Origin: Meconema thalassinum
Taxonomy: Eukaryota; Arthropoda; Insecta; Orthoptera; Tettigoniidae
Length of the DNA stretch: 64,000 nucleotides
Direction: 5' to 3'
Assembly (NCBI GenBank): GCA_946902985.2
Contig: OX336388.2
Coordinates: 287,472,526-287,536,525 of the forward strand
The notes under the pieces are model-generated. The model saw only the letters and a list, made by a program, of their open reading frames with translations, was not told where the DNA came from and searched no databases. Shown in pieces: positions 21,966 through 34,500 of the stretch. The position numbers were made by a program, and so were the translations under genes. The first letter of the stretch is position 1, and every line of letters begins with the position of its first letter.

Positions 21966-24864
21966 CAAGTTCGTCAAGGCAGAACGCATGGCGGTTCTAC
22001 TCATAATAGACGCCGAACAAAGACTGGTACATGTAAATGAAGCATTTAATAAGCTTGTATGAATAATAGTCGTGCTATAGGCATAATCAGCAGTACGAAC
22101 TATGCCTTGTTCAGTTACGAAGCACCGTGGAGGCTAATGGCAGAACTATTGTAAATAATTATTTGTGTAAAGTATTGGACAGTGTTAAGCGCAATGTGTA
22201 AAGTATTGACTAATCGTATATGTGTAAATACGATGGTATGCGCTAAATGAAACTCTATGACGTGTTTGGTAATGTCATGAGAGTACCAGATGAAAACTCA
22301 GGACGGGAGCTAGCATATTTATGCAACGCAGGACGCTTACCGTAGGAGTAATAATATAAAAACTGTTGGTGAATTCCGAAAGCAGGTAAACCAGACTTTC
22401 AATCAGGAGTTGATAGCAGCACGGGAGATGCCGTCGACGCCTGCAATTTCGATCTTTGCTAGGGAATTTCAGCATTGAAAAGTGTATAAAGTGAAGTGTG
22501 TTAAGTGTACAACATATGTAAAATATCATTTAAAGTAGTGATTAGATAAGTGTTTCACATGTTTGGGAGCAATAGCTTCCTGAGAGTTATGCAACGTGTC
22601 GTGTTGTTGATGAAAATTATGTGTTATAAAATGTGTGTTTGCAAGATGAATATGTCGCGTTAAACCTGCTAATGGCGGGCGACATGGAGAAATATGATTG
22701 GTTGGAGCCACCATAGACGCCTATAGAAATGTAAGTACCCCACAAGTTATGATTATGTAGAAATATGGGCCATTGCATGTTGTGAATTCCTTAAAGATGC
22801 CAGTAAAAATCAGTGTAGGAGGCAGATCCTCCATGTTTAATCTTTATTGTGTTGATTTTTATAGAGTAAGATGTTAATTTGCATCATTAAGTGGAGTAAT
22901 TATTCCCACTATGAATTAAGAATGGCAATCAGTTATGTAATTGTGACGAACGCTATTGTTCGGATTTTAAGACGTTTAGCTATGTCGGATTTTTGGTAAA
23001 GTTATGTGAGATTAATAAGAATAATAAAGTAATGATTTTTGGTCATTTATGTCAGTGAGATTAAAAAGAATAATAATAATGAATATTAAAAGTATGAATG
23101 AACACATCAGGAAATAAATAAATGTTGTAAGCGAGAGATTTACGCTGATTGCAAGACTTATCAATCTAAGCAGTAAGATGATACAGTAAGATTACGTTAC
23201 AGTAATTAAGGAAAGAAGTTTTATATCAGAATATTGCATATATTCAATAATGATGCCAGGCATGAAAGAGCTTTTAGTGAATTGAATTTGCAGCTTATAT
23301 GAGAAGCTTATAGAGTAATTGTTAGATTTCTCTTAATACTATAGGTCGGAGGTCGTAGCATTGAGTAAGGGGCCAGATGGTCTATTCTACGTATGAAATC
23401 TCCTATGTCATGGGCATAAGTGGAGATATAATTTTATGCCAGAGTTGTAGTGTGTACCCTAGCTCTGAGGAAGGATATGAAAGTGTTCCGGGTTGGGATC
23501 CTGTGATAGAAACGAGGAGAACGAGGACACCTCGAAACTCTATGGTCTCCCGAGAACTTATTTGATGAGTTATTCCGCTTGTGGTAGCGAAACTCATGGC
23601 GACAGCTGCAGTGAGCGCCTATATTTTACTTGAGACATCGGTCACCCGTTAGACTAATGCATTACGAACCCCGAACCTTCATGTTGAATGGACCCGTGTG
23701 AGGCCAGTAATTATTATATCCTCTGTGTAGGAGTAATTATAAAAGCTCATTCAATACCTGTTTGCATAATAGTCAATTAAGATCCTTTGGGATATGTGTG
23801 CCGGTCAGACAACAGTATTTGTCTTGTAAATTTTTACTGCTTAGAAAGGAAAGCATTCAAAACCTTTAAGGAGGGTCGAGGTAATTGGTGGAACACCCAT
23901 CCCACTTTCTATTGTGTGCGGACTCCTCTAGCCGAGGGTCTGCAGTCTAAACTCGAACCGTCAAGGCAAGTTGAAAGGGACAGATTTTCGACCCTGGTAA
24001 ATGACATATAATGAAAGATTGTTATGTTGAGTAATGTAGCCATGTGGTTTAGGAACACATGGATAATTATAGCTTATCCTGATGGTTCATTATTTTAGCT
24101 ATCTGACGAATAGTTAGATGATGTATTTGTACCGTCACTGAAACCAAGTTTTGAAGTTGGTTTCCAGATGCCAATTGCCACGAGAGCAAGGTAATATAAT
24201 TATACCATCCAACACAAGCTATAACGTAACGTTTTATCTAGGAATCACATACAGCATGCAGTGGAACCATATAAATAGAGGAAGTGGAGGGGTAGCTTAC
24301 ATAATTAGGGAGTTGCACGTTGATTGCGGTGCAACGTCCGAATAGGTAAATGCATGCAAGCATTTGTTTGGTGAGAAGAGAAAAATCAAAACACGCACGG
24401 CACACATAATTGTTAAAACCAAGAGGTTTAAGGAATAATTAATTTGTGATGTTAAAGAAGTCACATTGTATGACTGTTACGTTAATGTACAGTTTGTATT
24501 GAAGTCGTAGGTGCATCAGCGCACTAGTATATCTTTATGTAGTTCACATAAGGGTACAGCTTTATGGTTTAATATGACTTTATTATGATTTCATTTTTGT
24601 TTGTTTGTGGATTGTTTAAGTAAACTTTTGTTTGCTTTGTTTTTTTTTATGGTTTTGGGATTGTTTTTGTGTTTGAAGCCATGATTTTTATTTACTGAAT
24701 TAAAGTTTTAGAATAGAGTTGTGCCTTGTTATTGTAGAGTTGTTACCTTATAGCCTCAAATCCAAAATATGCACTGCTCATTTGGGGGAACGGCACGCGC
24801 CTGAGACCTGATGCTAGCTGGAGGCAGCTGCATATTTACCATCGAGATTACTCACATGGGTACA

Positions 24865-24882
24865 TGGGATTTGATGTCCTAT
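24865..24882 (+). promoter_or_regulatory. Primer-binding site candidate
   Basis: TGGGATTTGATGTCC starts directly after the CA of the 5' LTR. PBSs begin TGG because the tRNA ends CCA. I cannot name the tRNA without a search. Confidence 0.5.
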
Positions 24883-25536
24883 ACTGTGATTTGAGCTATC
24901 GGTACAACTAAAGTCGGTCAGATTTAGTGCACACAACTCTATTAAAGTAAGAATTAACGAAGTAGGGAATGACCGCTCCTATCCTAGCTAAGTTCCGATA
25001 CGTACATATAAATTTTGATAGATGTATAAGTACAGTTCTACTCCTTTGTAAGTATGACACTCTTATTATCATGGCCCAAGCAACGTGGAGCGGTATTAAT
25101 TCATTATGGAACCGCCTGCGTCAGTGCAATATGAGCGATCTTGGCATTGCACATGCATGGCATACATGAACGATTGTACTTACATGAGTCATTTATTTAT
25201 CATGGCGCCCAGGTACGTGGAGCTTATGGGATTTAGGGAAAACCCATAGATTTTTTATGGTATTTCATGGGGAAAACCATAGTAATTGTTTTGCCTCAAA
25301 CTGTGTTTGAGTGATTTTTGAATTCAGTAGGCTTTTTATGTAACGCAGAATCTCTCTATTGAGAAGAGAATTGCCCAAGGGTATGAGCGCTACATACCAG
25401 ATCCACAATCTACCATAATATTATCAGGTTTTGTACGACTTCACAATATGTGTGCAGTGTTTGATGTTTCTCTTCGAAACGTATCCACATATTTTTCCAG
25501 GAAGCCTGCCTGCATATTTAAGTATGTTATTGTAAA
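24883..25536 (+). other. Untranslated leader of the LTR retrotransposon
   Basis: About 650 bp lie between the PBS and the Gag-Pol start codon. Several short ORFs (such as 24969-25169) occur upstream of the main ATG and could hinder scanning ribosomes. No packaging motif is recognisable. Confidence 0.6.
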
Positions 25537-28500
25537 ATGTCAGGTACGGAGGAAATCTTGCAGGTTATTGCAGGATTGAAACAGCATTTTGATGCTGCTA
25601 ACGAGCAGAATAAACTGGAAGCCAAGGCTTTCCAGGATAGCATAAACACTCGTTTAGATGCCAATCAGGAGGCAATTAATGCTAATCAGGTTGCAATGAA
25701 TAATAACCAGATTGAATTAAACAATAAGTTAGGTCAAATGCAAGAGGTAATTAAGACCGAAGTAACAGATACTGTTGTAAGCATTGTATCGGAAATGCAG
25801 GTTAAAACTGATAAACGTTTCGAGGCTATAGAAGCCAAACTTGAGGGTAATTTACAAGCGTGTAAGCATGCTCAGGAGGAAACCAACAGTAGATTAGATG
25901 CGTTGTCTAACGACATTAAGGATATTCAAATCCAAAATGAGGCGAATCTCGAACGCCAAGCGAAACAGTTCGCAGAGTTTACAAAAACGGTAGACCAGAG
26001 ATTAGAGGAGAACGACTCCAAATGGGACCAGAAATTGAAAAGCTATGCTAGAGCAATTAACGGTGACCTCAAGAAACAGGACCAGAATATATTAGGTCAA
26101 TGCCAGGAAATAGGCGAAATTAAGGCTATCGCTCATGAAAATAAGGAGCTGGTAAGCAACGTGAAAAGTCAGATGGGCAAAGTTCATCAAGAACTGGACC
26201 AAGTTCAAAGTGACATTGTCATAGTTAACAAAAGGCAAGAGGAGAATAGAGGTGAGATCACCAAGGTCCGGAATGAATTGTCTAAAGTCAATGGACACAT
26301 TCAAGATGAAATTAAAGGGTTGAGAGAAGAACTCGAAATAAGAGAAGGCCAGAAAACAGAGGCAAGCGACAAGACCCTTGCTCAAATTAAAGAAGATGTA
26401 GAGGATGAAATATCCCATATCAAACAAAGTCTGAAAGAAGACAAGGTGAAAATATTTCAAGTAGCCGAGGAAAACCGAGATAGGCTTACAAGAATAGAGA
26501 AAGAAGTCATTACTCGCCTAGAAAGAGCAGAGATGCGCCACAATCAAATGGAGACTAGGATAATAGCACAGGAGGAAACGCTTCTGAAAGGTCCTAAGTC
26601 AAGTGAAGGCAGCATGGAGGATATGAGGAAAACGAGGTGGGCAGACTTGGAAACCCAACCTATGAGCAGGAATGCTACAGGCCCAGGGGAAAGTCCTTAT
26701 ATGACGCCAGGTGTACCAATTGCGGCATCGACGCCACATGAAAATGCTATGCACACCCAGGTGATAAACGTCATTAGGGCAAGCGAAGAAAAACCAAGGA
26801 AATTTTCAGGTAGCCACTGTAGTATGACACCAAAATATTGGTTAAAGGAAGTGACTGAATATCTAAATGATGCACGAATACCGCAGGAGCGTAGGCTACG
26901 TGCTATAGAGAAATTAACAGAGAGGGAGTGCGCATTATGGTTTCGCAGCTTCCGTTACACTTTTGATACTGTTGAGGAGTTTCGTGAGGCATTCTTGAAA
27001 AGATATTGGGACGCCGCGACCCAACAGAATTTACGGTTGGATTTATATGCAAAGAAATACAGTACCAATAATCCAACAAAGTACGCAGAATTTTTCATAT
27101 CGCAGATGTGTCGCTTTAAAGAGCTGGATCAAAAACCGAGCGAACTGGAGCTATGTATTGCTATCGCCAAACAGCTTCCATACGAGATCCAAAGGCTACT
27201 AATCTCGGCTAATGCGAAAACTGCTATGGAAATGGAGACAGTTCTAAGGCAACTGGACCTCACCACAGCAAATACAATGCGTCAGAGTCGAACCGTGGAA
27301 CAAGTCCACGTGACCAACACAGAGACTGACCAACAGCAAGCTCCAAGGAACAACAAAGCTACGAGCACAGAAACATTAGATTCCTATGGACGGCAATGGG
27401 AACAGGAACCCAGAAGATGGCAGTCAAAGTTCAAAGGAAATGCTAATAGAGGAGGAAGAGGTCGAAGTTCGTGGAATATGCAGAATAACAGGGGCAAACC
27501 GTACCATAACAATGGAGGTAATAATGGCCAAGAAGGCAATAATAGAAATTGGAGACCCCAAGAAAGAAGAAGTAACTTCGATGACGAGGTAGAAGAACGA
27601 TACCATGCTTCTTTGCGATACCTCGAAGAAAGGGGAGATGAGCCCCAGAAACAACAAGTTCGATGGCAAGAAGTCATGCAGAACAGGACATCGCCAGACA
27701 GATATGGAGATGGAGCTAAGAGTTTGGAACTACAGCGCAGCGAACAGGAGAGAAGAAACTCCAAGGGGGCGGGCGCTGAAGAAAAAAAAACGCCAAAATT
27801 TGAAGAGTTTGAGACTGATGGATGGAAGTCTATTAACATCATCAATTGGATAGCCAAACCAGAAGAACTGATTGAGGATACAGGAGGACCACAGGTCATG
27901 GTCAAGAGAGAATTGCCTATTATAATTGTAAGAGTGGCAGGATTAAAAGTCAGAAGTCTGCTAGACACAGGATCAACAGTGAGCCTCATGACACAAGCTC
28001 TATATAATGAAATAGCCCGGAGAGAGAACATTTTGAAAATACCGATCTCTAGTGTCAAGATAAAAGGGGTAATTCCAGACCGAACAATGATATGTAAATA
28101 CCAGGTATTCCTAGATTTACAGATAGGAGGCTCTATTTTCTCACAGAGTTTTCTGTTAGTAAACAAACTGCCTTATAACCTACTTATTGGGGCAGAGTTT
28201 ATAAGGGAATACAGAGTGATAATCGACCTAGCACAGGACAGGGTTATGTTCCATGTGAATGAAGAAGCTGAAGGCTTAGAGGTCGCACTCAATGAGATTG
28301 AACCAGGATCAAGTGAACAAGTATGGCATACATACAGAGATGTGGCTGAGGAAGGAGTGTTAGCTATTGAACAGTTAGAAGAGGAGCTTACAACACTAGC
28401 CACAGACTTGGAAAAAGATCTGGAACCCAAATTGGAAGAATATATTTCGGAAAAGCTAGAAGAAGCGAAAATTGGGCTAAAAGAGAAGGAAAATTTAAAG

Positions 28501-31461
28501 CAGTTATTACTGGAACAGAAGGAAGTCTTTGATTCGAGACCTGGTCGGATAAAGAACTTCACTTATGCTTTTCAAGTCAGTGATTGGACACCATTTAGGC
28601 AGAAACCCTACCCTATAGCTGAAAAGCATTATGCTAAAGTGAAAGAGGCAATTCAGGAGATGTTGGAGGCCGGTGTTATTGAGAAGACACCTACGCCTTA
28701 TGTAAGTCCATTGGTAATTGTACCAAAGACAGACGGATCTGTCAGAGTCTGTCTGGACCTGAGACGCTTAAATTTGCGAGTAATTCCGGAATTTGACCAA
28801 GTGCCACCTATTAAAGAGATCCTCAGGAAGTTTAAAGGAAAAACCATATTCACAAACTTGGATATCACATCCAGTTTCCATCATCTTGAATTAGAGAAGA
28901 AAACTAGTCTGTTGACAGGATTTATGTTTGATCAACATACATTCACATTTTTAAGGCTACCTTTTGGGTTGAAAACAGCTGGTTCAGCCCTGATAAGAGC
29001 GTTAGATCGCAATCTATCAGATGAGGTTAAAGAGAGTACCATCAGATATGTAGACGACATTCTACTCACATCAGAATCTCTGGAGGAGCACATGAGAGAC
29101 CTGAAGAAGTTGCTAGATGACCTTCGAGAAGCTAACTTTAAGGCTAATATCAAGAAATCGCACTTCTGTCAGAGGGAAGTCAAATTCCTAGGGCATGTTA
29201 TTGATGCGAATGGAGTGAAGCCTAATCCAGATAAATTGGAGGTAATTCGAAATTTCCCTCGACCCACGAAAGTAAAGCACGTCCGACAGTATTTGGGAGT
29301 AATTGGATTCTTTTCGAACCACTGCCCAAACTATACTGCGACAGTAGCACCCCTGCAGGACCTAATGAAGAAAGGCGGCAGATGGAATTGGACGGAGCAA
29401 TGTCAGGAAGCATTCGTGAGGTCAAAACAAATGCTTTTGGAATATGTGAAGCTGGGATACCCGGATTATACCCAGAAGTTCATCATACAGACGGATGCAT
29501 CACTTATCGGGATTGGAGCGATGCTATTCCAGGAAAATGTTGACCAGCCTGAGAAGAAAGTTTTTATCGCCTTTATAAGCAGGAGACTGAAAGCCCATGA
29601 GAAAAACTACGCGATCACAGAGATAGAGTTGCTCGCGATTTTGTACGCGTTGCAATCTTGGCACAAACTCGTGTATGGCTTCCGAATAGTCCTCAGAACA
29701 GACCATAAAGCTTTAACATTTTTGTTAAAGACAGATTTGTCTAGCCAGAGATTGACAAGATGGTCCCTGTATATCCAGCAATTTAATGTGGAAATAGAAT
29801 ACTGTCCAGGGAAAGAGAATGTAATACCGGACATATTAAGTCGTTACCCTAGAGAAGAGGAAGCGCTAGCGGTCCAGATTGAGAATCGAGATCAGAAGAC
29901 GTTGGATGACTTAAGGAACCTTACCAACCTACAACGCGAAGACCCATGGTTGAAGATGATGATCGATTACTTTGAGGGACGATTAGCAAGGGGAACTGCG
30001 GTATACAGAGAGGCGGAGGCATTGGCAACAGAGTATGTATGGTATAATCAGATATTACACAAGTGGGACGATGTAGTTCATACACGTCAAAGGATTGTAA
30101 TTCCTGCATCTTTGCAGAGAAGATTGGTATGGCTAGCCCACAGAGCATTTGGACATCCGGGGATAGATAAACTTTGTGCTCTGTTGAAGGAAGCATTTAC
30201 TTGGCCAAAATTGAGAGAAACGGTGAGAAATACTATTAGGACATGTGATCTATGCCAGAGGGTAAAGCCAAATCCCTTTTTAATGAGGCAACGACCTATC
30301 CCGTTGTTACCGGAGAAGCCAAGGCAGCTATTGAGTATAGACAACTTTGGACCATTGCCTAGAGCACGTAGAGGCAATAGACACATTTTTGTAGCCATGG
30401 ATGTATTTTCGAAAATGGTGGTGTTATGCCCCATACAAAAGACAAGTTCAAAACAGGTCTTGAAGCGCCTGAAAGAGAGAGTTATTCCGATTCTTGGGAA
30501 GCCGGATAACATTCTCTCGGACCACGGAAGTTGCTTTACAAGTGCAGAATTTCGTCGAGAACTGGAAACTCTAGGAATTAGGCAGATTTTATCTACCATT
30601 CGCCATCCTGAGGCAAGTCCAGTTGAAAGAGTAATGAGAGAGATCCAGAAATACATGAAGATCTACTGCTCTGAGGAGAATTGGCGTTGGATAGAATTTC
30701 TAGAAGTCATTGAATACTGTATAAATAATACTGTACATGAGGCGACAGGTCAGGTTCCCGTGACTCTACATCTGGATCAAAGACCGGAGAGACCGTGGAC
30801 TGGTGTTATTCCATTACCAGTAGACGCACAGCCAGGTAGAGAATTGAGGATCCAACGAACCTTTGAATATCTCAAAGCACAGGCGGAGAGACGTCAGAGA
30901 AGAAATCGTGCGAAGAGGTATCATAGACCGCTTCTCGTGGGAGAGAAAGTTTTAATTAAGAAACCCGCCAGTTCAGATCCAGAGGCACGCAAGTATAAAA
31001 AGTTCAATTTTTCTTACCACGGCCCGTTCGAGGTGATAAGAGACCTCCAGAACAATGCATACAGGTTAAGGCATCTAGAAAATGGAAACGAGGTCGTTAT
31101 GAACGTAGCCAACTTAAAAGTTTATTACTCGCCAGAAGAATTCGACGAACAAGAAGAAGTATTAGTAACGCACACCCAACTCAACGTGGCGAGCGAAGTC
31201 AGTCAAGCAGTCAGACCTGAAAGTTGGAATGGCAAGACGGGACGAGAAGCAGACAGTTTACCCAGTGTAAGCGAAGAGAAGAAAGAATGCCAGTGTCTGC
31301 GAGAATTCTATGAAGAAATGGTCAGAGTGGCGAGAGAGGTTGAGGCCATAAACGCGACCCTCCGCATGGAGAATGAACAGCTTAGGAAGAAGGCCGAGTG
31401 TGGAAGGGGGAACAGTACTAACCTACTCGCAGCCAGACGAGGTGAAGGACCCCAGATGTAA
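25537..31461 (+). CDS. Gag-Pol polyprotein of a Ty3/Gypsy retrotransposon
   Basis: The intact 1974-aa ORF makes the structural protein and the enzymes for reverse transcription and integration. Residues 1-350 are heptad-rich and predicted coiled coil. About 420-575 form the Gag capsid-like domain. About 630-680 are rich in Arg, Gly and Asn and stand where a zinc knuckle would be; I see no CCHC. The protease has DTGS at 810. RT has the YVDD box at 1171-1174. RNase H has its TDAS Asp at 1320. Integrase has a zinc-binding H1535/H1540/C1570/C1573 and a catalytic D1602, D1662, E1697 triad. A GPF/Y-like module is at about 1824-1868, and the last 60 residues look like a leucine-zipper coil. No frameshift separates gag and pol. 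The ATG chosen is the first in frame and is followed at once by the coil. Confidence 0.95.
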   Translation: MSGTEEILQVIAGLKQHFDAANEQNKLEAKAFQDSINTRLDANQEAINANQVAMNNNQIELNNKLGQMQEVIKTEVTDTVVSIVSEMQVKTDKRFEAIEAKLEGNLQACKHAQEETNSRLDALSNDIKDIQIQNEANLERQAKQFAEFTKTVDQRLEENDSKWDQKLKSYARAINGDLKKQDQNILGQCQEIGEIKAIAHENKELVSNVKSQMGKVHQELDQVQSDIVIVNKRQEENRGEITKVRNELSKVNGHIQDEIKGLREELEIREGQKTEASDKTLAQIKEDVEDEISHIKQSLKEDKVKIFQVAEENRDRLTRIEKEVITRLERAEMRHNQMETRIIAQEETLLKGPKSSEGSMEDMRKTRWADLETQPMSRNATGPGESPYMTPGVPIAASTPHENAMHTQVINVIRASEEKPRKFSGSHCSMTPKYWLKEVTEYLNDARIPQERRLRAIEKLTERECALWFRSFRYTFDTVEEFREAFLKRYWDAATQQNLRLDLYAKKYSTNNPTKYAEFFISQMCRFKELDQKPSELELCIAIAKQLPYEIQRLLISANAKTAMEMETVLRQLDLTTANTMRQSRTVEQVHVTNTETDQQQAPRNNKATSTETLDSYGRQWEQEPRRWQSKFKGNANRGGRGRSSWNMQNNRGKPYHNNGGNNGQEGNNRNWRPQERRSNFDDEVEERYHASLRYLEERGDEPQKQQVRWQEVMQNRTSPDRYGDGAKSLELQRSEQERRNSKGAGAEEKKTPKFEEFETDGWKSINIINWIAKPEELIEDTGGPQVMVKRELPIIIVRVAGLKVRSLLDTGSTVSLMTQALYNEIARRENILKIPISSVKIKGVIPDRTMICKYQVFLDLQIGGSIFSQSFLLVNKLPYNLLIGAEFIREYRVIIDLAQDRVMFHVNEEAEGLEVALNEIEPGSSEQVWHTYRDVAEEGVLAIEQLEEELTTLATDLEKDLEPKLEEYISEKLEEAKIGLKEKENLKQLLLEQKEVFDSRPGRIKNFTYAFQVSDWTPFRQKPYPIAEKHYAKVKEAIQEMLEAGVIEKTPTPYVSPLVIVPKTDGSVRVCLDLRRLNLRVIPEFDQVPPIKEILRKFKGKTIFTNLDITSSFHHLELEKKTSLLTGFMFDQHTFTFLRLPFGLKTAGSALIRALDRNLSDEVKESTIRYVDDILLTSESLEEHMRDLKKLLDDLREANFKANIKKSHFCQREVKFLGHVIDANGVKPNPDKLEVIRNFPRPTKVKHVRQYLGVIGFFSNHCPNYTATVAPLQDLMKKGGRWNWTEQCQEAFVRSKQMLLEYVKLGYPDYTQKFIIQTDASLIGIGAMLFQENVDQPEKKVFIAFISRRLKAHEKNYAITEIELLAILYALQSWHKLVYGFRIVLRTDHKALTFLLKTDLSSQRLTRWSLYIQQFNVEIEYCPGKENVIPDILSRYPREEEALAVQIENRDQKTLDDLRNLTNLQREDPWLKMMIDYFEGRLARGTAVYREAEALATEYVWYNQILHKWDDVVHTRQRIVIPASLQRRLVWLAHRAFGHPGIDKLCALLKEAFTWPKLRETVRNTIRTCDLCQRVKPNPFLMRQRPIPLLPEKPRQLLSIDNFGPLPRARRGNRHIFVAMDVFSKMVVLCPIQKTSSKQVLKRLKERVIPILGKPDNILSDHGSCFTSAEFRRELETLGIRQILSTIRHPEASPVERVMREIQKYMKIYCSEENWRWIEFLEVIEYCINNTVHEATGQVPVTLHLDQRPERPWTGVIPLPVDAQPGRELRIQRTFEYLKAQAERRQRRNRAKRYHRPLLVGEKVLIKKPASSDPEARKYKKFNFSYHGPFEVIRDLQNNAYRLRHLENGNEVVMNVANLKVYYSPEEFDEQEEVLVTHTQLNVASEVSQAVRPESWNGKTGREADSLPSVSEEKKECQCLREFYEEMVRVAREVEAINATLRMENEQLRKKAECGRGNSTNLLAARRGEGPQM

Positions 31462-31531
31462 ACACCGACAGTGGTAGACAGTCAGCTGGTTACTTATAGA
31501 AAGCCACTTGCAATTGACTTTTATAAGTTTC

Positions 31532-31544
31532 GCAAGGGGAATAT
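31532..31544 (+). promoter_or_regulatory. Polypurine tract before the 3' LTR
   Basis: GCAAGGGGAAT lies directly upstream of the 3' LTR start TGAACC. The position and purine run fit the primer for plus-strand DNA synthesis. Confidence 0.6.
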
Positions 31545-34500
31545 GAACCCGAGGAGGTTATGCTGACTGGAATTGAACGTGGTTCTCAGAGACTGGGATC
31601 TCAGTATAAAGGTTCCACCAGGGAACGAACCAGAGATCTGTAGAGGCAGTTTCATGGTAAAAACCCCTCGAAAGAAGTGTATATTTAATCACTGGTGTGA
31701 TTTTTGGTGCAATGACATTATTTATTAAAATAATGCAGGGAATAATGAGCAGATTACAGCATTATTAGACTACTTGGTGTAGGCTATACGAGGCTTGAAG
31801 CACGAAGAGGGCAGAGTTGACATTTTACAAATTAGCCCAGAATTGTGGGTGGGGCCCAGTGGAGCCATGTCCATCTCTGTGACCCCATTCTGTCGTCTGA
31901 AGCAGGGGGGAGGCCTGAATAATGACCCAGTTATTCCCCGACGGAGAATAGATTTGAGGAGTGGGAGGAGAGATGCCCAGGAAAATCATTGATTACTCGT
32001 GATTGGAGCAACGAATTGAGATGAGAGTTGCTCACAGATGAATCTTTTGGCAGGAGGCTAATTTTAGAGCCTTTTACCTGCGAAATTGGGGCATATTTGA
32101 CGAAGTGCGGAAGGACTGTAAAACTACCATTGTGCGCGGATAGATTTGAGAATGTTGCCGGGGAATACCCGTAAGATAGCGTCCCACGCTATGGAGAAAG
32201 GAATTAATATTTATTAATTGGACGAGCGATTCCTTTGCACGCAGATAGTTTTGGAATCTGTGAAGAAAGAGGAACCCAATGATCACGGTTTGGAGACCAG
32301 ATTCATGCTGGGAGAGGAGCCAAGATTTCGCGGGAAGATTTCGCCCTACTTTCCGTGGGAATCTGATATAAGGGAGTAGACCCTTGGAGGAGCGCTCTGT
32401 CTCAACCCAGTCTCTTTCAGTTGAAGCTCAGTCTACGCGCAGTTCACGTGCAGTTTGCACCCAGTTACAGCCCAAGTTGCAGTCTTACGCAGTCTTCACG
32501 ACGTTAGAAGTTACCCAGTTGCAGCACAGTTGCAGTGAGTTGCAATCAGTATGCAACAAGTACGAGGGCAGTACGAGACAGTATGTAAGCAGTATACAGC
32601 AGTCTTCAAGTAAGGTACGAGCAGTCTTCAAGTGAATCTTCAGTCAGGTACAGCCACTTTGAAGCAAGTTCGTCAAGGCAGAACGCATGGCGGTTCTACT
32701 CATAATAGACGCCGAACAAAGACTGGTACATGTAAATGAAGCATTTAATAAGCTTGTATGAATAATAGTCGTGCTATAGGCATAATCAGCAGTACGAACT
32801 ATGCCTTGTTCAGTTACGAAGCACCGTGAAGGCTAATGGCAGAACTATTGTAAATAATTATTTGTGTAAAGTATTGGACAGTGTTAAGCGCAATGTGTAA
32901 AGTATTGACTAATCGTATATGTGTAAATACGATGGTATGCGCTAAATGAAACTCTATGACGTGTTTGGTAATGTCATGAGAGTACCAGATGAAAACTCAG
33001 GACGGGAGCTAGCATATTTATGCAACGCAGGACGCTTACCGTAGGAGTAATAATATAAAAACTGTTGGTGAATTCCGAAAGCAGGTAAACCAGACTTTCA
33101 ATCAGGAGTTGATAGCAGCACGGGAGATGCCGTCGACGCCTGCAATTTCGATCTTTGCTAGGGAATTTCAGCATTGAAAAATGAATAAAGTGACGTGTGT
33201 TAAGTGTACAACATATGTAAAATATCATTTAAAGTAGTGATTAGATAAGTGTTTCACATGTTTGGGAGCAATAGCTTCCTGAGAGTTATGCAACGTGTCG
33301 TGTTGTTGATGAAAATTATGTGTTATAAAATGTGTGTTTGCAAGATGAATATGTCGCGTTAAACCTGCTAATGGCGGGCGACATGGAGAAATATGATTGG
33401 TTGGAGCCACCATAGACGCCTATAGAAATGTAAGTACCCCACAAGTTATGATTATGTAGAAATATGGGCCATTGCATGTTGTGAATTCCTTAAAGATGCC
33501 AGTAAAAATCAGTGTAGGAGGCAGATCCTCCATGTTTAAACTTTATTGTGTTGATTTTTATAGAGTTGAGATGTTAATTTGCATCATTAAGTGGAGTAAT
33601 TATTCCCACTATGAATTAAGAATGGCAATCAGTTATGTAATTGTGACGAACGCTATTGTTCGGATTTTAAGACGTTTAGCTATGTCGGATTTTTGGTAAA
33701 GTTATGTGAGATTAATATGAATAATAAAGTAATGATTTTTGGTCATTTATGTCAGTGAGATTAAAAAGAATAATAATAATGAATATTAAAAGTATGAATG
33801 AACACATCAGGAAATAAATAAATGTTGTAAGCGAGAGATTTACGCTAATTGCAAGACTTATCAATCTAAGCAGTAAGATGATACAGTAAGATTACGTTAC
33901 AGTAATTAAGGAAAGAAGTTTTATATCAGAATATTGCATATATTCAATAATGATGCCAGGCATGAAAGAGCTTTTAGTGAATTGAATTTGCAGCTTATAT
34001 GAGAAGCTTATAGAGTAATTGTTAGATTTCTCTTAATACTATAGGTCGGAGGTCGTAGCATTGAGTAAGGGGCCAGATGGTCTATTCTACGTATGAAATC
34101 TCCTATGTCATGGGCATAAGTGGAGATATAATTTTATGCCAGAGTTGTAGTGTGTACCCTAGCTCTGAGGAAGGATATGAAAGTGTTCCGGGTTGGGATC
34201 CTGTGATAGAAACGAGGAGAACGAGGACACCTCGAAACTCTATGGTCTCCCGAGAACTTATTTGATGAGTTATTCCGCTTGTGGTAGCGAAACTCATGGC
34301 GACAGCTGCAGTGAGCGCCTATATTTTACTTGAGACATCGGTCACCCGTTAGACTAATGCATTACGAACCCCGAACCTTCATGTTGAATGGACCCGTGTG
34401 AGGCCAGTAATTATTATATCCTCTGTGTAGGAGTAATTATAAAAGCTCATTCAATACCTGTTTGCATAATAGTCAATTAAGATCCTTTGGGATATGTGTG

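Larger units (their letters stand above)
20845..24864 (+). repeat. 5' LTR (4020 bp)
   Basis: It starts TGAACCCGAGG and ends CATGGGTACA. Its boundaries are fixed by comparison with 31545-35561. It contains a TATAAG candidate promoter near 21668 followed by a stretch rich in CAGT. The small ORFs inside are duplicated unchanged in the other LTR because of LTR identity and carry no domain. This is far longer than the few hundred base pairs usual for Gypsy LTRs. Confidence 0.95.

Noticed and set aside
26092..26460. Antisense ORF of 122 codons, hydrophobic
   Set aside because: It is the complement of the Lys/Glu-rich coiled coil of Gag, which always reads as hydrophobic residues on the other strand.
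27384..28166. Antisense ORF of 260 codons within Gag-Pol
   Set aside because: It is opposite a long real coding region and shows biased, domain-free composition. The sense frame has Gag and protease motifs.
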